Part shown: positions 8,035-16,606 of the stretch, in pieces
Position numbering within the stretch: the first letter of the stretch is position 1
Layout: the number at the start of each line of letters is the position of its first letter
Notes under the pieces: model-generated
Told to the model about the DNA's origin: nothing
Seen by the model: the letters and a program-made list of their open reading frames with translations, nothing else
Database searches by the model: none
Position numbers and translations under genes: made by a program
Origin: Caldifarciminota bacterium UBA2202
GTDB lineage: Bacteria; Hydrothermota; 32-111
Direction of reading: 5' to 3'
Assembly: GCA_002327905.1 (NCBI GenBank)
Contig: DCUY01000053.1
Coordinates: 1-26,320 of the forward strand
Length of the DNA stretch: 26,320 bases

Positions 8035-11000
8035 CTACTTAATAACAGCAAATTTGCCGATTTTTGTTGCACCACTTGGAGTCTGCACATGGAATATATA
8101 AATTCCAGCAGCTGGTATCTGATCATTGCTTGTCAAAACATCCCATTCAGCAGTTCCATTTGTATTGTCATAAACCAAAGTTGAATCAGAGCCTGTTGCT
8201 GAATATACATAGAAATTGATGTTATGCTCAATGGTTTTTATCAACTCGCCGGATAAAGTGTAAATTCTTATAGTGCACACTTGAGGCAAATTTGTAAAAA
8301 GAATTCTTCTGTAATTATAATCCATATCCAGTTCACTTCTGACAACATAAGGATTCGGAACAACTTTGACATTGTTCAACAAAGAATCCTCTACAGCAGA
8401 GAATGAATTGGGGGTTAGTGTAAACTGGAAAGAAGAATTTATAGGCGGATATTTGAATGTAGCAGTGCTGTCATTCGGTGTCAGCGCCAATTCCCAAACA
8501 TCTCCGTCTTTAGGTCTGTTTGCCCACACCATCGGCTTTGGTGTTCCTGTTTTGTTGAAAGATATCTTCAAATTGGAGAAATATATTCCAATTCTTTCCG
8601 TTGCGGTTGAAGTTGAATTAATATACTGCGGACACGAAGCCGTTGATAATGTCTGCCAATTGAAATGCCAGTTATCTCCAATATTTCTGCTGTTGTAAGG
8701 AATCTCAATGTTATTGTCAACATCAAGAATTGTCAATGTGAGATTTGTGTCATTTGGAAGGAAAGTATCAGTCCCTATAACTGTTTGAGTGGGATAGACC
8801 ACTTCATGCCATGTCAGACGATACAATTTGCTTCCATGGAAAAACTGACGGCCCTCTTTTGCATATTCAGGATAAAGAATTGAATCTACATAATTTCCTG
8901 ATACAACTTTTACATCGGCTGTGGAATTTCCATTCATCAGCCAGTTGGTTGAATCCAAAACAAAATTATTTATTTTGAATACAAAACCGCTGTATGCATT
9001 ACAAATTTCTATTGCATTGCCGACATATATCACCACAGGTAATTTTGTTGCAGGATCTATCTCAGTATAATTCTTCAGTGCAAGCTTGTTCTCTGCTATT
9101 GTATCTCCTGATTTATCAGTGATTACATAAGTATAAGCAGGCAGAGTGACTTCATAAATTGAGCTGTCTATCAAGCCGAAATGGAGCGTGAAAGTATCAC
9201 TTGTTATCTCTTTCACCATAGTATCCAAGACAGGAACTACGACCATGTCCAAATTGGCTGTGTCGACATTTCCGGATATATAATTCAAACTGTATCCGGA
9301 TGCAATGTAATTTGAAGTCGTACTGCGAGGTATTACAGCCTTTGTCTTTCCTGCACCTTCAAGAATGAGAGGTGTAATACCGTATGGGTTTCCATGAGCA
9401 TCAACAGCGTAATCTATATAATTCAAATCGTATGCGCGAACAGTATAATAGTAAGTTATACCATTGACAAGATTTGAATCTTCAAAGAAATACGGCACTC
9501 CTGAGTTTACACCCAATGTTTCATAATAATAAATCGTATCGTATTTGTTGGGCTGATCATTAAGTTTGTAAATCAAAGAATCAACAACAATTGCAGTATA
9601 TTCATTTACAAGATCAAATTTGCCAAGAAGCTCCCATGAACCTCCGGCTCCTGTCTTTGACCTGTAAACATTGTATCCTTCAACATCAAACTCTCTGTAT
9701 GAAGGATTGTATGCAGGTGACAAAGGACTTGAGACAAAATCGTAATACTTATCTCGGGTGAGCTCTTGCGTATTATCCCAGTAAATTCTGACTTTTTTAT
9801 TGAGACCGACTAAGTCAAAATTGACCTGTGAAGGTGCAACCGGACCGAGCCATCCTGCATCATAGATTGTCTGCGACATCAATATTTTATCATACATTTC
9901 ACTTGTATCTTCGGACATTATTATAGCAATAATCACTGTGGCTGTTGAGTCATTAAACAAAGTGAAAGGTCCTGATGCCATTACGAATCTTTTGTCTCCC
10001 TTTCTTGTGTCAATTTCTCTCTTTCCGGGGTATCCTGCAACTGTTGTCCAGTATTCACCTGTCGGGAAAGGTCTGAAAGAACTCTCAGGATTATTCGGAT
10101 TGAAGACTGTATGATCATATCCGGCAAGAGACAAATACCTCTCCTGTTTTGTTGCAGGGTCAGTGGCTATCGTGAAGAAATTGAATGTTGTCATTCCGAT
10201 TCTGCCGCCCTTCGCAATTATATATGAACTGTCATGATATAAGTCAACCGGTTCGGTCGCTATGGGCGATTCCATATATTTATAAGATATTATTGCGGGG
10301 AAATGAGACCATCCAGCTTCTTCGGCAGTCTGGAACTGATATCCCACATTTATCTGCATAATAGTGTCAATACCATTGTAATTGACGCTGTCAACATCAA
10401 TAAATCCAAGAAGATCATTTGCAGCAGATCCTGCTTCATTACCTATGTCATTGTCTGCAACAACTCCGACAAAACATTTTTTCAGATCATTGCTGTCTGT
10501 TCTGTCATTTCTGATGTCAAATTTTAAGAATACCATATCCTCTTTCAATGGTCCGACCCATGCATAACTTGTCTGAGCTATTTCCACTCCAAGAGGTTTG
10601 TTGTCAGTAGTGAAATGAGCCGATTCTTCTTTGTCATTGTATTCGCAATATGAATCCTGCATGGAAACGACTGAGTCGCCGCCCTCACTGTTTCTCAAAG
10701 GCCATGCCTGTCCGCTGTTTTCAGATGTTGATATATAGATAATGTCCCATGGATTAGTATAAGGACTTGGTCTGTCTGGTGAATTATCATCTATATCTCC
10801 GGGTACGTACTCGGTAGCGCCTGAATTCGGGTTATAACCGCAGGAAACAAGAGTGTCTGTCAGCCATGTGGTATCAATGCCCGCACTGTCAACTGTGAAC
10901 CCTGTGTCAACCAATGCGCCTATCCACACACCTGCTCCGAATATGTATGTTTCTGCTGGAAAACCGGCAGGCCAGAAAGCTCCTGAATTTCCGGTTGTAT

Positions 11001-11175
11001 TGTTCTGGCCGAAAATTCCAAAATTGGAAATATACATATTCACCTGATTCATATCAAGCATTTGCTGATCAAAATTTCTTGATCCGTAATCATCAGTTGC
11101 TGTTCTTGCCATCAATGGCAAAACAAAGACAAGTGTGAGGAAAGTCAATAGAAATCTTTTAATTAATTTATTCAT
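8035..11175 (-). CDS. Large secreted protein with FN3-like region and T9SS sorting domain
   Basis: A 1046-residue secreted protein. I chose the ATG at 11175 because GGAGG lies six bases upstream and it gives a clean signal peptide (MNKLIKRFLLTFLTLVFVLPLMA); an in-frame codon 33 bases further up would overlap the TonB receptor gene. Residues ~25-440 are a conserved-looking N-terminal domain of unknown fold with FGIFG, GVWIGAL and W-P-x-x-N motifs. A fibronectin-type-III-like segment at ~447-589 includes Y-N-V-Y-R-S and Y-Y-Y-T-V-R-A-Y-D. The C-terminal ~110 residues are a T9SS type A domain (VVPNPYVV, CTIRIYTLSGELI, GKFAVIK). It lies between the TonB-dependent receptor and the PorV-like barrel. 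Probably a surface-exposed partner of the receptor; ligand unknown. Confidence 0.87.
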   Translation of the reverse strand: MNKLIKRFLLTFLTLVFVLPLMARTATDDYGSRNFDQQMLDMNQVNMYISNFGIFGQNNTTGNSGAFWPAGFPAETYIFGAGVWIGALVDTGFTVDSAGIDTTWLTDTLVSCGYNPNSGATEYVPGDIDDNSPDRPSPYTNPWDIIYISTSENSGQAWPLRNSEGGDSVVSMQDSYCEYNDKEESAHFTTDNKPLGVEIAQTSYAWVGPLKEDMVFLKFDIRNDRTDSNDLKKCFVGVVADNDIGNEAGSAANDLLGFIDVDSVNYNGIDTIMQINVGYQFQTAEEAGWSHFPAIISYKYMESPIATEPVDLYHDSSYIIAKGGRIGMTTFNFFTIATDPATKQERYLSLAGYDHTVFNPNNPESSFRPFPTGEYWTTVAGYPGKREIDTRKGDKRFVMASGPFTLFNDSTATVIIAIIMSEDTSEMYDKILMSQTIYDAGWLGPVAPSQVNFDLVGLNKKVRIYWDNTQELTRDKYYDFVSSPLSPAYNPSYREFDVEGYNVYRSKTGAGGSWELLGKFDLVNEYTAIVVDSLIYKLNDQPNKYDTIYYYETLGVNSGVPYFFEDSNLVNGITYYYTVRAYDLNYIDYAVDAHGNPYGITPLILEGAGKTKAVIPRSTTSNYIASGYSLNYISGNVDTANLDMVVVPVLDTMVKEITSDTFTLHFGLIDSSIYEVTLPAYTYVITDKSGDTIAENKLALKNYTEIDPATKLPVVIYVGNAIEICNAYSGFVFKINNFVLDSTNWLMNGNSTADVKVVSGNYVDSILYPEYAKEGRQFFHGSKLYRLTWHEVVYPTQTVIGTDTFLPNDTNLTLTILDVDNNIEIPYNSRNIGDNWHFNWQTLSTASCPQYINSTSTATERIGIYFSNLKISFNKTGTPKPMVWANRPKDGDVWELALTPNDSTATFKYPPINSSFQFTLTPNSFSAVEDSLLNNVKVVPNPYVVRSELDMDYNYRRILFTNLPQVCTIRIYTLSGELIKTIEHNINFYVYSATGSDSTLVYDNTNGTAEWDVLTSNDQIPAAGIYIFHVQTPSGATKIGKFAVIK

Positions 11176-11191
11176 AACATTCCTCCATACC

Positions 11192-14100
11192 TTAGAATGA
11201 GAACTCAATGCCCACAGAGACTATTCTCGGTGATGACCAGTTTGTAGGATCATTAAGATAATCTGAATAAGCCGCAATGTAAACATCATAATATTCCTGC
11301 GGCGTCACTTTACCATCTTTATTGATATCTCTTCTTACATCATAACCCGGATCTCCTATGGTACTTTCATTAAAATCGCTTACTTTGACTGCACTGATTG
11401 CTGCATTCCTGTCAGGAAGTCCTGTAGAAGCATAAACTGCCACTATGTTTTTAATGTTAAAGAGATTGAATACAGAGACATATACATTGGGTTCAAATGA
11501 ACCGAATGCAAAGCCTTTTCTAAACTTCATATCCGTATTGTAAGTCCAAGGCATTCTTTCGCTGTTAGTGACTCCTGTTTTGACTCCTTTGTCATTGACA
11601 GGTGTATAAGGCTGTCCTGAATTGATTGAATTGTCCACTGAGAGAGTCCAATTGTCTGCATATATCGGCAATTCCTTAGCAGGCATTCTGAAAACGAATC
11701 CTACATTGATAGTATGCCTCTGATCAAAATCAAGATAATAAGGAATCTTTGGCATGATAACATCACCGCCAGTTACTGGATCTCTTTCAGAGTATGTGTT
11801 ATAATATCCTTCCCATGCATCAGATGCTGTTCCCTTCGCAAATGACAATGTATAAGCCAAATCAGTTGAGAAGTATTTTGAGGATTTTGAAAATGCCACT
11901 TCAAATCCTTTGACATTTCCGTATTCGACATTCTGAAGAGCATAGTAGGCGCTCGGCAGAGCATAGACTTTTCTTGAACCAATCAAACCATAGATGTCTT
12001 TATAGTATGAGGTGAAGTCTACTGCCATGTCAGCTCCGACCTGTGTTGCTATACCAAACTCATAAGAGACTGTTCTCTCTGCTTCAAGATTGGGTGAACC
12101 TATGTTTGAGTTTCCTCTCTTCGTGAGATCAACTCCAAGTCCTGAGAAGAGATAGTCCATTTGAGGTGTCTGGAAGAAATGTCCGTAATTGAAATGCAGA
12201 ACTGAAGTCTCTGATATAGGATGTGAAATTCCAAGACGCGGTGAGACTTTGTACTTCTTCTCGGCCATTGATATAGGCCATACCAATGAATCCCACTGCT
12301 CCTGAGTGTATCCCTCAAGAGGCGCATCCGGCTTTATTGTATTCGGCACAAGTATTGTATCGCTATCTGCGGTGACAGAATCTTTGTAAAGAGGGAAGTT
12401 TCTGTTCTCATTATCGGAATAATAAGGAGTATTTGCATCAAGATAATCCAAACGGATACCTAAATTGACAACCATTCCCTCAAATTCCATTTTATCCTGC
12501 ACATAGGCCGCAACCTGCTGAGGATAAACATGATAATAATCAGCAAACGGATTCGGATCCCATGGCAGATAGAGGTCCCAGAGATAAAGCTCATAAGCTT
12601 TATACTCAAGGCCTGACTTCACTTCATGATATCTTCCCACTTGGCTTGTCCAGTCGCCCTTAAAAGCAAGATAATTTGAATATCTGAATGAAGCAGAACC
12701 ATACCAGTTGGGATATATAAGCTGTGGGTCATTCCACCAGCCCCATGGAGAATTTGATGACCATTTGTCAACTATTGACGGCACACTCTGGAATGCAGTT
12801 GTATCCATTATGCCGTATGGTTGCCACACTGCATACCATTCCGGAATAATTGTCTCAGGAGGATTAAGAGTATCTCCTTCTGTAGTAACTATAGTATCAT
12901 CAAACTCTGGTCCTACATAAGTCTGAGTGTGAAAATAACTCGCAGTCAAAGTTATGAAATTTGACTGATTGAACATCCAGTTCATTGTTGAATTCAACTG
13001 ATAACCGTCTGTGTTCCTTGAAACAAATCTTTCAAGATTGTATTTTAAGTCATTGTTATACTGCTGATAGGATGAATGGGAAACGAATCCTCCCACATTA
13101 AGCTTAATATTGTTTGTCGGCTTGAATGTGAATTTCGCCTGACCATGATATTCATGCCTCTTGTGATGAGGAGCAACTGCCCCAAGATCATCCCAATAAG
13201 AGGGTCCGTATCTGTTCCATAAAACCGTATCAATAACTACTCTGTCAATGTATTCTATATGTTGTTCAAAAACTGTGTCAACAACATTTGATATTGTTTC
13301 AATAAACATATCAAATGAATCCTCGAAAATTACGGTATCTTTATCGTATGTAAAATATGGAACTGAATCTTGAGTATATGATATATGATTTATTACAGAA
13401 TCAATATGTCCTACGCCCAAAGAATCATAAGAGACTACATAATCGTACAAATTATATTCAAATGCGGTACCTGTTGAATCATTTACATAGAGGAATTCAG
13501 GCTGAGATATAAACATCGGACTCCAATCCTTTGTAGAATACACATCTCCTGAGAAGAAAAATCTCGCCTTATCTTTATAAATAGGTCCGCCCAAAGAAAG
13601 CTCAAATCTGTTGTCCCCGTAATTAAAGCCGCTTGGAAGGAATGAATTGCCTTCATATTTGACAGTTCCTTCGTATTTGCCTGCTCCTTCTCTTGTAACT
13701 ATGTTGAGAACGCCTGACATGGCTTCTCCGTATTCGGCATTGAAGCCTCCGGAGATGAACTTGACTTCAGAGACTGCGTTTTTATTTATTGTTGCTCCGA
13801 GACCCTTTGTCACAGGATCAACAATTGACATTCCGTCAACCATATATCCCACTTCATCGGTTCTTCCGCCTCTGATATGAAGATTGTTACCGGATCCCAC
13901 GACTCCGGCATTATTTGCCACTGCCGCCATGATGTTGCTTGAAACAGCCTCATCCAAGAGTTCCTGATTCATAGTTCTTTCGTTTTGAGTGACATTTGTC
14001 TGAATCTTGGATTCTTTTGCTTCTACTATGACTGTATCATATTCAATTGCTCCGAGAGACAATTCAAAGTTTACAGTCGAATTAATATCTGCGCTGACTG

Positions 14101-14380
14101 AAATTCCCGTCTTTATCTGTGTCTGATAGGAAATAATCTGCGCCTGAACGGAATATTCTCCGACCGGCACATTCAAAATAAAATAGTATCCGTCAAGGTC
14201 AGTCGCCGCTCCAATACCAAGCTCAGGTATTATCACATTGACTCCCGGGATACCCTCTTTATTTTGTTTGTCAATTACTCTACCGGTTATCTTTCCAGTG
14301 ACGCCCGCAAAAATATTTACTGAAACTGCAAGCATCAGTATCAAGACTCCCAGGTAGATTAGCCCTCTTTTAAGGAACAT
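11192..14380 (-). CDS. TonB-dependent receptor with carboxypeptidase-regulatory-like N-terminal domain
   Basis: A 1062-residue outer-membrane receptor. It begins with a signal peptide to about A25. A CarbopepD_reg-like beta-sandwich follows at ~27-110 (G-x-V-x-D, P-G-V-N-V, T-D-L-D-G-Y-Y). Next are a TonB-box-like D-T-V-I-V-E-A (115-121) and the plug (H-I-R-G-G-R, Y-M-V-D-G-M, E-Y-G-E-A-M-S-G-V-L-N-I-V-T). A long 22-strand-type barrel ends in aromatic ...VGIEFSF. An acidic Asp/Thr/Val-rich loop at ~300-390 and a canonical EF-hand-like loop at 1018-1029 are unusual additions. It starts with AAGGAG upstream of ATG, follows a terminator, and is followed 16 bases on by the FN3/T9SS protein. It imports an unidentified nutrient or organises the surface complex. 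No exbB/exbD/tonB genes are in the window. Confidence 0.92.
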   Translation of the reverse strand: MFLKRGLIYLGVLILMLAVSVNIFAGVTGKITGRVIDKQNKEGIPGVNVIIPELGIGAATDLDGYYFILNVPVGEYSVQAQIISYQTQIKTGISVSADINSTVNFELSLGAIEYDTVIVEAKESKIQTNVTQNERTMNQELLDEAVSSNIMAAVANNAGVVGSGNNLHIRGGRTDEVGYMVDGMSIVDPVTKGLGATINKNAVSEVKFISGGFNAEYGEAMSGVLNIVTREGAGKYEGTVKYEGNSFLPSGFNYGDNRFELSLGGPIYKDKARFFFSGDVYSTKDWSPMFISQPEFLYVNDSTGTAFEYNLYDYVVSYDSLGVGHIDSVINHISYTQDSVPYFTYDKDTVIFEDSFDMFIETISNVVDTVFEQHIEYIDRVVIDTVLWNRYGPSYWDDLGAVAPHHKRHEYHGQAKFTFKPTNNIKLNVGGFVSHSSYQQYNNDLKYNLERFVSRNTDGYQLNSTMNWMFNQSNFITLTASYFHTQTYVGPEFDDTIVTTEGDTLNPPETIIPEWYAVWQPYGIMDTTAFQSVPSIVDKWSSNSPWGWWNDPQLIYPNWYGSASFRYSNYLAFKGDWTSQVGRYHEVKSGLEYKAYELYLWDLYLPWDPNPFADYYHVYPQQVAAYVQDKMEFEGMVVNLGIRLDYLDANTPYYSDNENRNFPLYKDSVTADSDTILVPNTIKPDAPLEGYTQEQWDSLVWPISMAEKKYKVSPRLGISHPISETSVLHFNYGHFFQTPQMDYLFSGLGVDLTKRGNSNIGSPNLEAERTVSYEFGIATQVGADMAVDFTSYYKDIYGLIGSRKVYALPSAYYALQNVEYGNVKGFEVAFSKSSKYFSTDLAYTLSFAKGTASDAWEGYYNTYSERDPVTGGDVIMPKIPYYLDFDQRHTINVGFVFRMPAKELPIYADNWTLSVDNSINSGQPYTPVNDKGVKTGVTNSERMPWTYNTDMKFRKGFAFGSFEPNVYVSVFNLFNIKNIVAVYASTGLPDRNAAISAVKVSDFNESTIGDPGYDVRRDINKDGKVTPQEYYDVYIAAYSDYLNDPTNWSSPRIVSVGIEFSF

Positions 14381-14409
14381 ACCTACTCTCCTTTTTTTAT
14401 CTTGAATAT

Positions 14410-14439
14410 AAAAAAAGGGGAAACATTGTTTCCCCTTTT
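14410..14439 (-). terminator. Intrinsic terminator between the beta-propeller and TonB-receptor genes
   Basis: On the minus strand a 12-bp perfect stem AAAAGGGGAAAC / GTTTCCCCTTTT with a 3-base loop runs into a T-rich tract. It lies 16 bases after the stop of the beta-propeller gene and about 30 bases before the ATG of the TonB-receptor gene. That leaves little room for a separate downstream promoter. Confidence 0.87.
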
Positions 14440-14455
14440 CATTGATACAATGTAA

Positions 14456-16402
14456 TTATTTGACAACAATTACTTTCTTCGAATCGCTCTTGTCTCCTGC
14501 ATTGAATTTCACAAAATAGACGCCCTGATTGAAATCATTTGAATTCATATTGATTGTGTGAGTTCCCTTTGTGAAGGATCCGTTTGCAAGTGTCTTCACC
14601 ATTCTTCCTGTTACATCATAAACTGAAATGTTTACATTTGTATTGGAAGAGAGTGAGAACTTAATTGAACTGTTGTTGTTTATAATTGAAGGCGCAAAGA
14701 ATATTTCATTCTTCTTTGTTGATGTCGAAACTGTTTCTTTCGTGATTCCTGAAACAATTGTAACAGTTCCGATTTCTTCCCAAACCAAGCCTGCATCATA
14801 GAGATCAACTGCTATATAATATATTGAATCAAGCGTGCCCGGTGCTATTGCGATATCTACATATCCGTTTGCATCAACATATCTTGAGCACTCTACTGTG
14901 TACTGAGCCGCATTCAATACTAATGTTGATCTGAGAATTGCATCGCCGTCTGTTACTGGAAGAGATATTTTAATCGCTTCAATTGATGGCTCGCCTACTG
15001 CTGGATCAACATAATCCGAATAAATAATATACATACAGCCGTTGACATCATCATAAGCAAGATTTGCGCTAAACGCATTTCCTCTCCATGTGACTGTTGA
15101 ACCAAGTGTATCCACCACATCTGCATCGTGTATATCCATATATAGATATGAAAAATCCGTCTCCAAATCACCCTTGTATCCGAAAACCATTGACTGGGCC
15201 TGCCAGACAAAAGTATATAGATCTCCGCCTGCATCTACATAATAATCTGTGAAGAGATCTGCCATAGGTATTGCATAGAAGAATGTGTTGAGTTCAGGAT
15301 AATACTCTGCATCCCACCAGTACCACCATGTTCCGAATCCGTATGCACCGGCGTCAACATCTCCTCTCTCATCTGCCCAATAGCCTGTGGCTTCGTCAAG
15401 ATAGCATTTTATAAGGGCAGTATCGGCAACTCCGTTGCCTTTTATTGTGTCAAGAAAATAGTTGAAAGTATCTCCTCTAAGATGTCCCATTGAAGGTCTT
15501 CTCTCTCCTGCATAAATACCTGTAGGTATTGACCATGTTGCTCCGCCGTCTGTTGATTTTGAATATCCTTGATAGAATGCCGCACTTGCTCCAGCAATGT
15601 CATACCTGACTTCGTCATACCATGACATTCCTATAATTGCATGCACATCATCTGCTACTCCCCATCTGGCAACTGTTACATCAGGACCAAAGAGAGAATC
15701 ATTTAAAGATGCAGGGAGGTCGTATGTTCCCCATGTTGTTCCATAGTCTGTTGAATAGTTTGACCCTATTCCGCCCACTGCGTCATAAGCAAGCATACAC
15801 ACTTTATCTCCTGCAGGATTGACTGCCACTGTGGGCATATATGCCGCATAGTTTGCAGTATCTGTAACAAGAAGCGGCGATGTCCATCCGCCCTGTCCCG
15901 GTCCCAATGGATCTGTTGTGAACCAATCTCCCAAATAACCTGATGTTCTGTAATTAACTATAACATATGGTAACTGTCCATCTGCAGTTGCTATTTCATT
16001 GTAGTTTCTTGTGAATGGTCCTGCTGATGTTATAAGTTCAGGCGTTGAAAATGTAGCTCCTCCGTTAAATGAAACTGTGTAGTAAACGCCAAGCATACCA
16101 GACAAATCTCCGCCGTTTGCAAGTCCGGAGATTATCTGAATTGTGTCTCCGTCTTTTGACGAAATGATGCTCGTTGAAGGTGTAGGAGCAAATCCCCTGA
16201 AATCACCATCTAAATTTAGAACACTCTTAAATCCGGCGGCAATTGCGTATGAGTCTTTCACAGCTGCCAATTCCGGAAGCTTTCCGTCTGTTGTTACTGA
16301 CGTTTTCAAATTAATCTGAGTCATCGCCTCGTCTTTAGGCATTGCGAATACTGAAAGTACTGCAAATACCAAAAGCATCGTTACAACGAATACTTTTTTC
16401 AT
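14456..16402 (-). CDS. Secreted Asp-box (BNR) beta-propeller protein with T9SS sorting domain
   Basis: A 648-residue secreted protein. The ATG at 16402 is chosen over an upstream in-frame codon because AGGAGG-TACA immediately precedes it and MKKVFVVTMLLVFAVLSVFA is a complete signal peptide. Three Asp-box/BNR-like turns are visible: SFNGGATFS (111-119), STDYGTTWG (217-225) and STDGGATWS (283-291), which indicates a sialidase-type beta-propeller fold. No sialidase Arg triad could be assigned, so catalysis is not claimed. The last ~80 residues form a T9SS type A domain (IKFSLSSNTNVNISVYDVTG, then GVYFVKF, VIVVK). It has its own promoter and long leader, is followed by a strong terminator, and is probably an abundant surface or secreted protein. 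Confidence 0.87.
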   Translation of the reverse strand: MKKVFVVTMLLVFAVLSVFAMPKDEAMTQINLKTSVTTDGKLPELAAVKDSYAIAAGFKSVLNLDGDFRGFAPTPSTSIISSKDGDTIQIISGLANGGDLSGMLGVYYTVSFNGGATFSTPELITSAGPFTRNYNEIATADGQLPYVIVNYRTSGYLGDWFTTDPLGPGQGGWTSPLLVTDTANYAAYMPTVAVNPAGDKVCMLAYDAVGGIGSNYSTDYGTTWGTYDLPASLNDSLFGPDVTVARWGVADDVHAIIGMSWYDEVRYDIAGASAAFYQGYSKSTDGGATWSIPTGIYAGERRPSMGHLRGDTFNYFLDTIKGNGVADTALIKCYLDEATGYWADERGDVDAGAYGFGTWWYWWDAEYYPELNTFFYAIPMADLFTDYYVDAGGDLYTFVWQAQSMVFGYKGDLETDFSYLYMDIHDADVVDTLGSTVTWRGNAFSANLAYDDVNGCMYIIYSDYVDPAVGEPSIEAIKISLPVTDGDAILRSTLVLNAAQYTVECSRYVDANGYVDIAIAPGTLDSIYYIAVDLYDAGLVWEEIGTVTIVSGITKETVSTSTKKNEIFFAPSIINNNSSIKFSLSSNTNVNISVYDVTGRMVKTLANGSFTKGTHTINMNSNDFNQGVYFVKFNAGDKSDSKKVIVVK

Positions 16403-16419
16403 TGTACCTCCTATTTGGT

Positions 16420-16482
16420 TTAACATGTTTTCTCCGAGAACCGATTTTCTAAGAAGAACATTCTTTTTTATAATTCCTCCTT
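16420..16482 (-). other. Leader with extra Shine-Dalgarno and 13-codon upstream ORF
   Basis: The mRNA leader of the beta-propeller gene contains a second, strong AAGGAGG at 16482-16476, well upstream of the one used for the CDS. An ATG at 16461-16459 opens a 13-codon frame (M-F-F-L-E-N-R-F-S-E-K-T-C) closed by TAA at 16422-16420, 17 bases before the CDS start. Its spacing from the Shine-Dalgarno is 14 bases, which is long. It could be a leader peptide or a ribosome-binding stabiliser of the transcript. Confidence 0.3.
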
Positions 16483-16495
16483 TTTTTTATATATT

Positions 16496-16521
16496 ATTAT
16501 ACAAATTATAAAAAAAGTCAA
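16496..16521 (-). promoter_or_regulatory. Promoter-like TTGACT-N14-TATAAT
   Basis: On the minus strand TTGACT (16521-16516) is followed after 14 bases by TATAAT (16501-16496), with further overlapping TAATAA/TAATAT hexamers at 16 and 19 bases. It lies just 11 bases after the 3' end of the tRNA gene and upstream of the beta-propeller leader, so it should start transcription of the surface-protein unit. The elements match sigma-70 consensus well but the spacing is short. Confidence 0.6.
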
Positions 16522-16531
16522 TACCTTTTTT

Positions 16532-16605
16532 TACACCCGAAAGGATTCGAACCTTCAATCTGCGGAATCGGAATCCGCTGCTCTATCCGGTTGAGCTACG
16601 GGTGT
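16532..16605 (-). tRNA. tRNA-Arg (anticodon CCG)
   Basis: A complete 74-base cloverleaf on the minus strand: 7-bp acceptor ACACCCG/CGGGTGT with discriminator A; D-stem GCTC/GAGC; anticodon stem GCGGA/TCCGC with loop TTCCGAT giving anticodon CCG; 5-base variable loop; T-stem GAAGG/CCTTT around TTCGAAT. It should read the Arg codon CGG. CCA is not encoded. The gene begins one base after the stop codon of the small ribosomal-protein gene and has no visible promoter of its own. Confidence 0.96.
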
Positions 16606-16606
16606 A

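Noticed and set aside
8366..8698. 110-codon plus-strand open frame opposite the FN3/T9SS protein
   Set aside because: Antisense shadow; no ribosome-binding site and no family resemblance.
11176..11208. Longer N-terminus for the FN3/T9SS protein starting at 11208
   Set aside because: It would overlap the receptor gene and place residues before the signal peptide; the ATG at 11175 has a proper GGAGG.
11231..11327. Dockerin module (cellulosome-type) in the TonB receptor
   Set aside because: Only one EF-hand-like loop is present and the second dockerin repeat is absent; no cohesin nearby.
14456..16402. Active sialidase
   Set aside because: Asp-box turns show the fold but no arginine triad or other catalytic set could be assigned from the sequence.
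16506..16531. Intrinsic terminator after tRNA-Arg
   Set aside because: The A-run and T-run could pair only through seven A-T pairs, too weak for a terminator; the segment overlaps the next promoter instead.
16403..16531. Bacteroides-type promoter (TTG ... TAnnTTTG)
   Set aside because: An AATTTG stretch is present but the TA-to-TTTG spacing and distance from TTG do not fit that consensus.
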